DNA of 64,000 nucleotides, from positions 1 to 64,000 of the forward strand of contig NZ_BIMD01000007.1 of assembly GCF_004000905.1 (NCBI RefSeq), given 5' to 3'. Origin of the DNA: Paenibacillus humicus NBRC 102415. GTDB lineage: Bacteria > Bacillota > Bacilli > Paenibacillales > Paenibacillaceae. The position numbers were made by a program, and so were the translations under genes. Of this stretch, positions 52,911-60,098 are shown piece after piece (the stretch's first letter is position 1; every line of letters starts with the position of its first letter). The notes below the pieces were generated by a model. That model was given only the letters and a program-made list of their open reading frames with translations, was not told the DNA's origin and did no database searches.

Positions 52911-52937
52911 CACTATATGCGGCATTCGCCCAAATGT
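52911..52937 (-). promoter_or_regulatory. Sigma-K-like promoter of the gerP operon
   Basis: On the minus strand AC (52937-52936), 16 bases, CATATAGTG (52919-52911). It matches AC, 16-17, CATAnnnT. The gerP operon of Bacillus is transcribed by sigma-K, so this fits known biology. Confidence 0.6.
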
Positions 52938-52971
52938 TCCGGGATGCGCGGGCCTCGGCTCGAAAGCTGTC

Positions 52972-52999
52972 ACTTGATCGAGCCGGCCTGCATAGGCTG
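52972..52999 (+). promoter_or_regulatory. Sigma-K-like promoter of the Hsp20-like gene
   Basis: AC (52972-52973), 17 bases, CATAGGCTG (52991-52999). It faces away from the gerP promoter about 35 bases to the left, giving a divergent pair. Confidence 0.5.
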
Positions 53000-53025
53000 G
53001 AGCATAGCGGAGGGAGGTTCTGCCC

Positions 53026-53517
53026 GTGGGCAGCAAATGGGATCAGATGCAGGAATGGCTCGCTCGCCAGCAGCTGCCCAAAGGCTTCGAAGCGATGAAG
53101 GAGCCGGAGTGGGTGGCGCGCATCGTCAAGCAGATGATGGAAGGCGCGCTCAGCGGCAATCCGACAGCCGGCTTGTCGGGCATGCAGGATACCGCGGACA
53201 AAGCCAAGAAGGGCGAGAATTTCAAAGCGGGCATTTCTTCGCTCGGGGCGGAGTGGTCGGAAAACAAGGATTACTTGCTGCTCAAGCTTCCTCTGCAGGG
53301 GGATGCCGACGCCGAGACGCTCCGGGTCAGAGTGAAGGAGGAGCGGCTGCGCATCGAGGGCTTGCCGGGACGACGTCCGCAAAGCCTGCAGCTGCCTGCT
53401 CCCGTCCAGCCCCGTTCCACGCGGGCAATCGTCAAGGGAGGCGTTCTCCGGGTTCGTCTGAAGAAGAAGTCTCCGTCGAAATACATCGATGTCTTCATCG
53501 AGGAAGGTCCGGATTAA
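53026..53517 (+). CDS. Hsp20/alpha-crystallin-like protein, possibly a spore coat protein
   Basis: A 163-residue protein. The N-terminal ~75 residues are charged and helical. The alpha-crystallin-like fold is C-terminal (~75-160: WSENKDYLLLKLPLQGDADAE and GVLRVRLKKK). GTG 53026 lies about 7-11 bases after GGAGGGAGG. B. subtilis CotM and CotP are Hsp20-type coat proteins. The sigma-K-like promoter and gerP neighbours suggest the same class, but this is inferred. Confidence 0.75.
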   Translation: MGSKWDQMQEWLARQQLPKGFEAMKEPEWVARIVKQMMEGALSGNPTAGLSGMQDTADKAKKGENFKAGISSLGAEWSENKDYLLLKLPLQGDADAETLRVRVKEERLRIEGLPGRRPQSLQLPAPVQPRSTRAIVKGGVLRVRLKKKSPSKYIDVFIEEGPD

Positions 53518-53530
53518 GGATCCGGACCTT
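53504..53530 (+). terminator. Hairpin at the Hsp20-like gene stop
   Basis: AAGGTCCGGAT pairs with ATCCGGACCTT, with the stop codon in the 5-base loop. There is no T-run, so it may protect the 3' end rather than terminate. Confidence 0.5.
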
Positions 53531-53537
53531 GGGCTTG

Positions 53538-53566
53538 TTGCGTTTGGCAAACGCTTCCCTTATGAT
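53538..53566 (+). promoter_or_regulatory. Possible promoter with inverted repeat
   Basis: TTGCGT, 17 bases, TATGAT (53561-53566). GCGTTTGGCAAACGC (53540-53554) is a perfect 7-1-7 inverted repeat in the spacer, placed as an operator would be. Confidence 0.45.
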
Positions 53567-53602
53567 TCTAGTGGACGGATTTTACATAAGGGAGTGTCGC
53601 CG

Positions 53603-53803
53603 GTGACCGCCGTTGATGTCAGCAATGTTTCTCCAGGCTTGTTCGTGCTCGGAGCCGTATTCATCCTGCTTATCTTTTCGCTTCTCAGCCTTGGCGTATT
53701 GAGGATGTTCCAGCAGCGCTTCCGTGCCGGCTGGTTCTATTTCGCAGGAGGCGCTGTCAGCGCAGTCGTCATGTACATCCTGTTGGATCTATGGTATATC
53801 TAG
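53603..53803 (+). CDS. Small membrane protein of unknown function
   Basis: A 66-residue protein with two helices (PGLFVLGAVFILLIFSLLS and FYFAGGAVSAVVMYILLDLW) joined by a short Arg-rich loop. GTG 53603 is 8 bases after AAGGGAG. The upstream open frame to 53489 crosses the hairpin and promoter and is not used. I recognise no family. Confidence 0.7.
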   Translation: MTAVDVSNVSPGLFVLGAVFILLIFSLLSLGVLRMFQQRFRAGWFYFAGGAVSAVVMYILLDLWYI

Positions 53804-53815
53804 CTGGAAGCAGTC

Positions 53816-53838
53816 GGGCCTTGAAGGCCCTTTTTTTT
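53816..53838 (+). terminator. Intrinsic terminator
   Basis: GGGCC-TTGAA-GGCCC followed by eight T, directly after the small membrane gene. Confidence 0.85.
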
Positions 53839-53912
53839 GTTTCCGTCCGGCTTCAGTTCCTTAGCGGCCCGAGGCCTGTCCCGGCAGGCGGCAGCGCCCG
53901 ACAGCCGGCTGG

Positions 53913-53942
53913 TTGACAGGGAATGGAAGGCGCAGGTATAGT
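53913..53942 (+). promoter_or_regulatory. Strong sigma-A promoter of the ABC-F leader
   Basis: A perfect TTGACA (53913-53918), 18 bases, TATAGT (53937-53942). Transcription would start near 53949, giving a leader of about 250 bases. Confidence 0.75.
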
Positions 53943-53979
53943 GGAATGAGTGAGAAGAAACCGGAGGTACCTTATACCG

Positions 53980-53988
53980 ATGAAGTAA
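53980..53988 (+). CDS. Two-codon leader ORF (Met-Lys-stop)
   Basis: ATG AAG TAA, with GGAGG 12 bases upstream. The spacing is long. Very short leader ORFs are known before ABC-F resistance genes; translation here is a hypothesis. Confidence 0.3.
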   Translation: MK

Positions 53989-54145
53989 GCCCGCGTGATC
54001 CCATGAAGCCAACAGAGCGAATGCTGCCAGTTGACGGGATACGTGCGCCGGTTTAAGGGTCTTTCTTTCAGGATATGCCGTCTTCCGATCATCGGGATTC
54101 GAGGCATGGTCCTGTATCCTTATCCCCATATGCACCACTATCCGG

Positions 54146-54170
54146 ACCGCTGCGCAGCTGCGGTTTTTTT
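54146..54170 (+). terminator. Terminator in the ABC-F leader
   Basis: ACCGC(T)GC-GCA-GC(T)GCGGT forms a GC-rich stem with one mismatch, followed by seven T. It ends 27 bases before the ABC-F start, inside the transcript. Confidence 0.75.
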
Positions 54171-54197
54171 ATTATTTCCGGGGATGGGGATGAGAGC

Positions 54198-56018
54198 ATG
54201 ACCTTATGGATCCAAGCAAAAGGAATAAGCAAGGAATGGAACGGCAAGACGTTATTCCAGGGCGTCGATCTGGAGCTGCGCGCGGGGGAGCGCGCCGCCT
54301 TGTTCGGCAGGAACGGCTCCGGCAAGACAACTTTGCTGACGGGCCTGCGCGGCGGGATCGAATTCGATTCCGGATCGGTATACCGAGGCTGTCCGGTCGC
54401 CGACTGGGGCTTGATGGAGCAGCATGATGAGCAGGATGTCGGCGAGCTTTCCTTGATCGACTTCGTCCGGATGGGCGACCCTTCCCGGTATGAGATCTGG
54501 AGGAGAATGACGGAGGGAGCGGCCGTCATGGCGGCTACGGACGGAGCGGCAGGCCTGGATGATTACGCCGAGTCTGCCGAGGCTTATGCAGCTATGGACG
54601 GTTACGGCTGGGAGCTCGAGGTGGATCAGGCGTTGAGCCGGCTCGGGCTAGGCGGTCTGGAGGGCGGGCAAACATACGGCAGCCTGAGCGGCGGGCAGAA
54701 AACCCGGGCCAAGCTGGCGAGGCTGATGGCGGGCCGCCCGCAGCTGCTCATGCTTGACGAGCCGACGAATCATCTGGACGAGGAATCGCTCGTCTTTCTG
54801 GAGCAGTGGCTGGCTGCGTTTCCCGGCGCGGTATTGTTCGTCTCTCACGACCGTGCTTTCATCGATCATGTGGCGACGCAGGTGCTGGAGCTGCGCGAGG
54901 ACGGTCTGGGCGTATACCCGGGCGGTTATACCGCTTATCGGGAAGCCAAGGAAACGGAGCGCAGGACGATGGAGGCCAAAGTCCGCAAAGAGAAGCAGGA
55001 GCGGCAAAAGCTGATGGAATCCATCCGCAGGTATCAGCAGTGGTTCGATGCCGCCCATAAGGCTGCGGGGCAAAATGATTTTTTGAGATCCAAATCCAAG
55101 AAAAACATCTCCCGGCTCCATGCCAAGGAATCTGCGCTCGAGCGGCTGGAGCAAGGAGCTGCGCATGCTCCCGTCGACAAGCCGCGCCTCAAGATGATGC
55201 TCGAGGACGATGGATTCGAGGCGGCACGGTTCATGAGGCTGGAGGAGGTCGGCTTCGCCTATGGATCCGCCAAGCCTCTATTGAGCCGGTTCAGCCTCAC
55301 GATCAGCCGCGGCGACCGCATCGCGATTCTGGGACCGAGCGGCAGCGGGAAGTCGACGCTGCTGAAGCTGCTATCGGGAGAGCTGAAGCCATGCGAAGGC
55401 CGAAGATCATCCCATCCGAAGATGAAAATCGGTTATTTCTCCCAGGAGCTCGACCGTCTTCCGAACGAGGCTGCTTTGCTGGACATGATGCTCGGCTTGC
55501 CGGACATGACCCAGTCGGAAGCCAGGACGCTGCTTGGCGCGTTTCTATTTTCCCGCGAGGACGTGCACAAGAGGATCGGGGACCTCAGCATGGGAGAGCG
55601 ATGCCGCGCCGCCTTTCTCCGGCTGATGCTGGGCGGATCGAATCTGCTGCTGCTGGATGAGCCGACGAATTACCTCGACATCGAGTCCAGGGAAGTCGTG
55701 GAGGCTACGCTGCGCAGCTACGACGGGGCGATGGTGCTGGCGACGCATGACCGGGCGCTGCTGAAGTCTTCCGTGAACCGGCTCCTGGTTTTCGAGGAAG
55801 GGGGAAAGGGCAACCCTCTTCAGTATCCGGGAAGCTACGAGGACTATCTGGAGAGCAAGGCGGAGCGGCAGCGGGACAACGGCGGCAGGAGCGACGGGCA
55901 AAGGCTTGCCGGCCTAGAGCTGGCCGTCCTGATGAGCGCGCCGGAGCCTGAGGAAGAGGAGGAGCGCCAGGCTTTCCGCAGGCGGCTGATGGAGCTGCGC
56001 CGGCGAGCCGGGCTGTGA
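54198..56018 (+). CDS. ABC-F family ATP-binding protein
   Basis: A 606-residue protein with two ATPase domains and no membrane helices. Domain 1 has GRNGSGKTT, LSGGQKTRAKLARL and LLMLDEPTNHLD. Domain 2 has GPSGSGKST, LSMGERCRAAFLRL and LLLLDEPTNYLD. A long charged linker (~250-325, KEKQERQKLMESIRRYQQW) enters the ribosome E site in resistance-type ABC-F proteins. The C-terminus is a Glu/Arg-rich extension. ATG 54198 is in frame with an upstream ATG at 54075 inside the leader. Drug resistance by ribosome protection is inferred. Confidence 0.9.
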   Translation: MTLWIQAKGISKEWNGKTLFQGVDLELRAGERAALFGRNGSGKTTLLTGLRGGIEFDSGSVYRGCPVADWGLMEQHDEQDVGELSLIDFVRMGDPSRYEIWRRMTEGAAVMAATDGAAGLDDYAESAEAYAAMDGYGWELEVDQALSRLGLGGLEGGQTYGSLSGGQKTRAKLARLMAGRPQLLMLDEPTNHLDEESLVFLEQWLAAFPGAVLFVSHDRAFIDHVATQVLELREDGLGVYPGGYTAYREAKETERRTMEAKVRKEKQERQKLMESIRRYQQWFDAAHKAAGQNDFLRSKSKKNISRLHAKESALERLEQGAAHAPVDKPRLKMMLEDDGFEAARFMRLEEVGFAYGSAKPLLSRFSLTISRGDRIAILGPSGSGKSTLLKLLSGELKPCEGRRSSHPKMKIGYFSQELDRLPNEAALLDMMLGLPDMTQSEARTLLGAFLFSREDVHKRIGDLSMGERCRAAFLRLMLGGSNLLLLDEPTNYLDIESREVVEATLRSYDGAMVLATHDRALLKSSVNRLLVFEEGGKGNPLQYPGSYEDYLESKAERQRDNGGRSDGQRLAGLELAVLMSAPEPEEEEERQAFRRRLMELRRRAGL

Positions 56019-56223
56019 CGGCTGTGACCGGGCAATTGCAAGCGGATGTTCTCATGGGCATGGATCGTCGTCCAGCCGGGCGATGAGGAATATCCATCGA
56101 CGACATGAATGAGCGAGACGCATGCGGGAAACCGGAAGCAGCCTGGCAAGTCTTGCTAACGGCGGCCGGTTGAGGTAAAGTCGAAGCTAGTTTGTTCCAA
56201 GTGGATGGAGCCGAAAAGGGGTA

Positions 56224-56457
56224 ATGGTCGTGTGGCAGAAAATATGGTTTGTCTCCAACATGGGGTTCGTGGCGATGCTGGTCTGGTATATGTTTCTTCA
56301 GAGGGCTTACGCGGATGCCTTGCATCGCGGGGCTGATACGGCGCAGGCGGCCAAATACCGGCGCCGCAGGCTGATGGCGGGAATAGCGGCGCTTGTGCTG
56401 TTCGTCGTCATGGCCGGAGCCTTCATTACGAACATGAGAGTCAACGGAACGCGCTGA
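56224..56457 (+). CDS. Small membrane protein of unknown function
   Basis: A 77-residue protein with two helices (IWFVSNMGFVAMLVWYMFL and AGIAALVLFVVMAGAFI) around an Arg-rich loop. ATG 56224 is only 2 bases after AAAAGGGG; GTG 56230, 8 bases after it, may be the true start. It stands alone. No family is recognised. Confidence 0.65.
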   Translation: MVVWQKIWFVSNMGFVAMLVWYMFLQRAYADALHRGADTAQAAKYRRRRLMAGIAALVLFVVMAGAFITNMRVNGTR

Positions 56458-56558
56458 GGCATGTGTCCAATTCATGGCAATTCCGGCCTTGAGCGCAACT
56501 TTCTCCCGAAATGGCCGTCAAATGTCTACTGTACAGGGGCTTTGCCCCGTGAGCGGAA

Positions 56559-56585
56559 GCAGTTGGACAGACAGCAGTTGGACAG
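56559..56585 (+). repeat. Direct repeat GCAGTTGGACAG
   Basis: Two identical 12-base units (56559-56570, 56574-56585) lie 3 bases apart and just before the ribosome binding site of the next gene. A GGGGC-TTT-GCCCC hairpin lies at 56536-56548. Confidence 0.7.
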
Positions 56586-56601
56586 TTAAAGGAGACTAGC
56601 A

Positions 56602-58551
56602 ATGAAATCGCTCAAATGGCTTTTGGTTTTGACCCTCTTCACCATGCCTCTGCTGGGAGGAATGGGGCGCGCGACGGCTCAAGGAGCATCGCAGACGCTC
56701 GTGATGACAAAAAACAGCAAAACAATGTTTTTGAACGGAACCGCCTTTACTGCGGCTCAGCCGTTCGTCATGAAAAACGGAGTATCCTACGCGCCGTTCA
56801 GCTCGCTGGCGGCGCGTTACGGCTTCCAGGTATCCTATGATGCCGCGGCCAAGCAATCGATCGCCCGCAGCGCCGCGGGAGAGATCCGCTTCAAGATGAA
56901 TACCAAGGAAGTAACCGCCTACGGAACCAAAATGACAGGCCAGGCGAATACGTACTCCGAGAACGGGTCGCTCATGATTCCGATCCGCACCTGGGGTCTG
57001 GCGACGGGAAGCCGCGTGAGCGCTTCCGGAGCTCAGGTCACCCTGCAATGGGACACGAAGCCGAGCGCGGCGTTCGCCGTATCTCCGGCCAAGATCTATG
57101 CGGGCGACTATGTCACCTATTTGGACCGCTACAGCTCTCCTTCCGGCCAGCCGATCATCAACGAGGAATGGACGGGACGCGAGGAAGTGTTCGCCGAGCC
57201 AGGCACGTACACCATTTCCCGCATCGTTCAGGATGCCGCCGGGCAATGGAGCGATCCCTACACGGTGACGATCAAGGTGCTTGCCCCGAACCAGCCTCCC
57301 GTCGCGGACTTCACCACGGACAAGACGGTATACCGGATCGGCGAGAACGTCCGTTATAACGATCTCAGCTCGGACGACAACAACGCGATCGCCAAACGCA
57401 ACTGGATCGGCCAAGCGGATGTCTTCTTCGAGGCGGGAGACAAGACGATCACCTTGGAAGTCATCGATGACCAGGGCTTGTCCTCCACGATCAGCAAGAC
57501 GATCACGGTATCGACGGAGGTCCTGTATACGAAGGACCAGTACGACAAGCTGTTCAAGCCGGTAGGCGGCGTATTCGGGGTCGATGCCAAGTCGGTGCTC
57601 GATATTCCGACCGTATCGTATGACTTCCACTCGGAGCCTTCCCGCTTGATCCGCAGCAACAGCCCGGAGCGCTGGACGAGCGAAGGCATCGCTTACGACG
57701 ATCAGTTCTCCGGCGACATCCGCCTGCTGTTCCACAACGTGAACAATATCGGATATCCCGTCAAGATGTATCTGATCGCGACGAATGAAGGCAACTACAC
57801 CGCGAAGTTCGGCGTGAAGAATTTCGGAGCCGGCGGGCCGGACCAGTACGAGGTCAATACCGGCAAAATGTCTACGGTCCGGTATTTGAACTCCGTCATC
57901 TCGCCGAGCCCGATTACGTATACGAGCATCAAGCCGGGACAGTCCGTGCAGGTGCTGAAGGAAATCTCGGCTTCCGCCATCAAGTCGAATCTGATCTACT
58001 CGGCCTACGCCGACGTGACCTCCGATCAGACGCTGCGGTTCCGTGTCGTCGTTGTCGCGGAGAAGACGGACCCGCTCAAGGTGCTCGAGAGACTGCCGCT
58101 CATGGATGCGGACGGCAAGCATACCCGGGGCTCCTTCAACAACGCGACGCGCGCGATCGACGTTCCCGGCGTGCTCGGCTACACTCCGCAGCGCATCGTG
58201 CTGGGAGACAACAAGCTGGATCCGTATCTGGACGGGTACGACAATACGACCGGCTCCCTCCAGCTCAACATCGGCAACTTCGGCGTTCTGTACAAGATGA
58301 ACATCAAGCTGTCGCCGCGGACGCTGGTCGCCTTGAACCCTCGCGGAGGCTTGTACACGGGAGCGTTCGTCGTCAACGGGCAGCTGATTCCCGTGCCGGC
58401 ATCCGGAGTGCTCAAGGATCAAGGCGAAGCGATGGTGCTGTACCGTTCCGGAGACAGCACGGAGACGATCAGTCTCGTCTATCTGATCGCATCCGGCAGC
58501 AACCTGCCGATCACGATGATCTTCCAGCCGCTGCCGGCGATCAAGAATTAG
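56602..58551 (+). CDS. Secreted protein with copper-amine-oxidase-N and PKD-like domains
   Basis: A 649-residue secreted protein. A signal peptide covers ~1-27 (ending GRATAQG). A copper-amine-oxidase N-terminal-like domain (~35-150, FLNGTAFTAAQPFVMKNGVS) is followed by two PKD-like domains (~155-310). The C-terminal ~300 residues, with FHNVNNIGYPVKMYLIATN, look like a beta-rich surface domain. AAGGAG precedes ATG 56602 by 7 bases. Such proteins are common on Paenibacillus surfaces. It is not an oxidase; only the N-terminal fold is shared. Confidence 0.8.
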   Translation: MKSLKWLLVLTLFTMPLLGGMGRATAQGASQTLVMTKNSKTMFLNGTAFTAAQPFVMKNGVSYAPFSSLAARYGFQVSYDAAAKQSIARSAAGEIRFKMNTKEVTAYGTKMTGQANTYSENGSLMIPIRTWGLATGSRVSASGAQVTLQWDTKPSAAFAVSPAKIYAGDYVTYLDRYSSPSGQPIINEEWTGREEVFAEPGTYTISRIVQDAAGQWSDPYTVTIKVLAPNQPPVADFTTDKTVYRIGENVRYNDLSSDDNNAIAKRNWIGQADVFFEAGDKTITLEVIDDQGLSSTISKTITVSTEVLYTKDQYDKLFKPVGGVFGVDAKSVLDIPTVSYDFHSEPSRLIRSNSPERWTSEGIAYDDQFSGDIRLLFHNVNNIGYPVKMYLIATNEGNYTAKFGVKNFGAGGPDQYEVNTGKMSTVRYLNSVISPSPITYTSIKPGQSVQVLKEISASAIKSNLIYSAYADVTSDQTLRFRVVVVAEKTDPLKVLERLPLMDADGKHTRGSFNNATRAIDVPGVLGYTPQRIVLGDNKLDPYLDGYDNTTGSLQLNIGNFGVLYKMNIKLSPRTLVALNPRGGLYTGAFVVNGQLIPVPASGVLKDQGEAMVLYRSGDSTETISLVYLIASGSNLPITMIFQPLPAIKN

Positions 58552-58577
58552 GCAAGAAACCGGAAATGGACTCTTTG

Positions 58578-58607
58578 CCGCATCTCGACTCGAGATGCGG
58601 TTTTTTT
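58578..58607 (+). terminator. Intrinsic terminator
   Basis: CCGCATCTC-GACTC-GAGATGCGG followed by seven T. Confidence 0.9.
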
Positions 58608-58666
58608 GCGGAAATTTCCAGCGGGCGGATGTACAATGGAGCCATGGAACAGGAGGAGGGACAGGA

Positions 58667-59083
58667 ATGGAAACGACGGAAAAGGGGTACGTGTTCAGCG
58701 ACAGCAAGGATCGGCTTGATCCGGCGTGCATTGAACGCTTTTTAGGCGAGAGCTATTGGGCCAACGGGAGAGACAGGGCCGCGATCGCGAAGTCGATTGA
58801 GAATTCCCTCTGTTACGGCATTTACCGGGAAGGCGCTCAAGTCGGATTTGCCCGCGTAGTGACGGATGACGCGACGATGTACTGGCTGTGCGACGTTTAT
58901 ATCGATTCCGGACATCGCGGCCATGGACTCGGCCGAAGGCTGGTCGAGCTGATCACGTCCTCCGACAGGCTCCGCAAGCTGAACGGAAGCCTGGCGACGA
59001 AAGACGCGCACTCCCTGTACGAGGAATACGGATTCGAACGGTCCGGGCCGATGTTCATGAGAAGGCCTGGGACGAAAGGATAA
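58667..59083 (+). CDS. GNAT-family N-acetyltransferase
   Basis: A 138-residue acetyltransferase. VGFARVVTDDATMYWLCDVY precedes HRGHGLGRRLVELI, the acetyl-CoA loop, and HSLYEEYGFERSGPMFMRR closes the fold. AGGAGGAGGG precedes ATG 58667. It is 9 bases from the histidine-phosphatase remnant and may form an operon with fosB. Confidence 0.88.
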   Translation: METTEKGYVFSDSKDRLDPACIERFLGESYWANGRDRAAIAKSIENSLCYGIYREGAQVGFARVVTDDATMYWLCDVYIDSGHRGHGLGRRLVELITSSDRLRKLNGSLATKDAHSLYEEYGFERSGPMFMRRPGTKG

Positions 59084-59092
59084 GGAAGGAGA

Positions 59093-59212
59093 ATGACGAT
59101 GACGAAGCCGATGGAAGTGTTGTTCATCCGCCATGGCCAGGGAATCCACAATACGGGTATTCCGGATCGGCTCGGGGAAGCGGGCATTCACATCATGAAG
59201 TGGACGGAGTGA
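59093..59212 (+). pseudogene. Truncated histidine-phosphatase remnant
   Basis: A 39-residue frame starts at ATG 59093 or, more likely, ATG 59099, which is 7 bases after GGAAGGAG. It keeps the catalytic start EVLFIRHGQGIHNTGIPDRL of the phosphoglycerate-mutase-like family, then stops after MKWTE. About 150 residues are missing, so it is a remnant or a leader frame. The fosB ribosome binding site lies inside its last codons. Confidence 0.7.
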
Positions 59213-59218
59213 ATCAAC

Positions 59219-59659
59219 TTGAAGCTTGACGGCATGAACCACATCTGCTTTTCCGTGTCCGATCTGGACAGATCGATCGCGTTCTACGCCGAGGCATTCG
59301 GGGCGAAGCTTCTGGTGAAGGGGCGGAGCCTCGCTTATTTCGATCTGGGCGGGCTGTGGATCGCTCTCAATGAAGAGAAGGAGATTCCCCGGGACGAAAT
59401 CCGGCTGTCCTATACGCATCTTGCCTTTTCGATGCAGGCTGTCGAGCTGGACCATGCGGTCCGGCGCCTGGAGGCGATCGGTGCCGAAGTGCTGCCCGGC
59501 AGGGAAAGGGATGAACGGGACCGCAGGTCGGTCTACTTCCGCGACCCGGACGGCCATCTGTTCGAGTTCCACAGCGGGACGCTGCAGGACAGACTGGATT
59601 ATTACCGGGAGACGAAGCCCCATATGGTCTTCGGCGAGCTGGACTATCCGGCGGAGTGA
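59219..59659 (+). CDS. fosB: Fosfomycin resistance thiol transferase FosB
   Basis: A 146-residue glyoxalase-fold metalloenzyme that adds bacillithiol (or cysteine) to fosfomycin. [27 protein letters not shown] and [14 protein letters not shown] match FosB closely as I recall it. The metal ligands are His8, His67 and Glu116, one residue on from B. cereus FosB (7, 66, 115). TTG 59219 lies 9 bases after GGAG. It is probably translated together with the upstream genes. Confidence 0.9.
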   Translation: MKLDGMNHICFSVSDLDRSIAFYAEAFGAKLLVKGRSLAYFDLGGLWIALNEEKEIPRDEIRLSYTHLAFSMQAVELDHAVRRLEAIGAEVLPGRERDERDRRSVYFRDPDGHLFEFHSGTLQDRLDYYRETKPHMVFGELDYPAE

Positions 59660-59745
59660 AAGGCCTATTTTTCATTGTAGCCGATCGGTTCTGTTTCATC
59701 GGCTCCACCTCGTCGAGCTCCGCAGATAGGCGCTCAGCCTCAAAA

Positions 59746-59777
59746 GCCCCGCAGCCGCGCTTTAGCGGCTGCGGGGC
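59746..59777 (+). terminator. Terminator-like hairpin after fosB
   Basis: GCCCCGCAGCCGC and its perfect complement form a 13-bp stem with a 6-base loop; the T-run is weak. Confidence 0.6.
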
Positions 59778-59821
59778 CCGTTTCGAGCCTTGCGCTCCCT
59801 TGGCGATGCCGCAAAGGCACC

Positions 59822-59862
59822 AGGGGCTGTTCCAAAAGCCATAGGCTTTTGGAACAGCCCCT
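59822..59862. terminator. Very long perfect hairpin
   Basis: AGGGGCTGTTCCAAAAGCC and its exact complement form a 19-bp stem around ATA. CTTT follows on the plus strand. It sits between the convergent fosB and peptide-transporter units and can act for both. Confidence 0.7.
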
Positions 59863-59870
59863 CTTTGGCC

Positions 59871-60098
59871 TCAGTCGGATTCCGGATGAAGCTCATCCCT
59901 GCGGCGGCGCCGACGGCGATCCCATAGAGAGAGCAGGATGATGGACCCCGACAGAATCACATTGATCCACAGCGCCATCATGACGACGGCGTACGAGGCG
60001 GAGCCGGGCTGCACGGCCGTCAAGCTGAGCAGGCAGAGCAGCAGCAGGACAAAGGACATGGACAGGACGATGCGGCCGAGCAGGCGCAGATCGTCCAT
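59871..60098 (-). CDS. Small membrane protein at the end of the transporter operon
   Basis: A 75-residue protein with two helices (LGRIVLSMSFVLLLLCLLSL and AVVMMALWINVILSGSIILL) and a strongly basic, then acidic, C-terminus. ATG 60098 shares a base with the upstream ATPase stop (TGATG), so it is coupled to the operon. No family is recognised. Confidence 0.7.
   Translation of the reverse strand: MDDLRLLGRIVLSMSFVLLLLCLLSLTAVQPGSASYAVVMMALWINVILSGSIILLSLWDRRRRRRRDELHPESD

Larger units (their letters stand above)
53949..54197 (+). promoter_or_regulatory. Probable attenuation leader of the ABC-F gene
   Basis: The leader contains GGAGG (53963-53967) before a two-codon ORF (53980-53988), an 11-codon ORF (54021-54056), a stem-loop AGGATATGCC/GGCATGGTCCT (54070-54113) and a terminator (54146-54170) ending 27 bases before the gene. 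This order is that of ribosome-mediated attenuators of antibiotic-resistance ABC-F genes. The alternative pairing was not computed. Confidence 0.55.
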
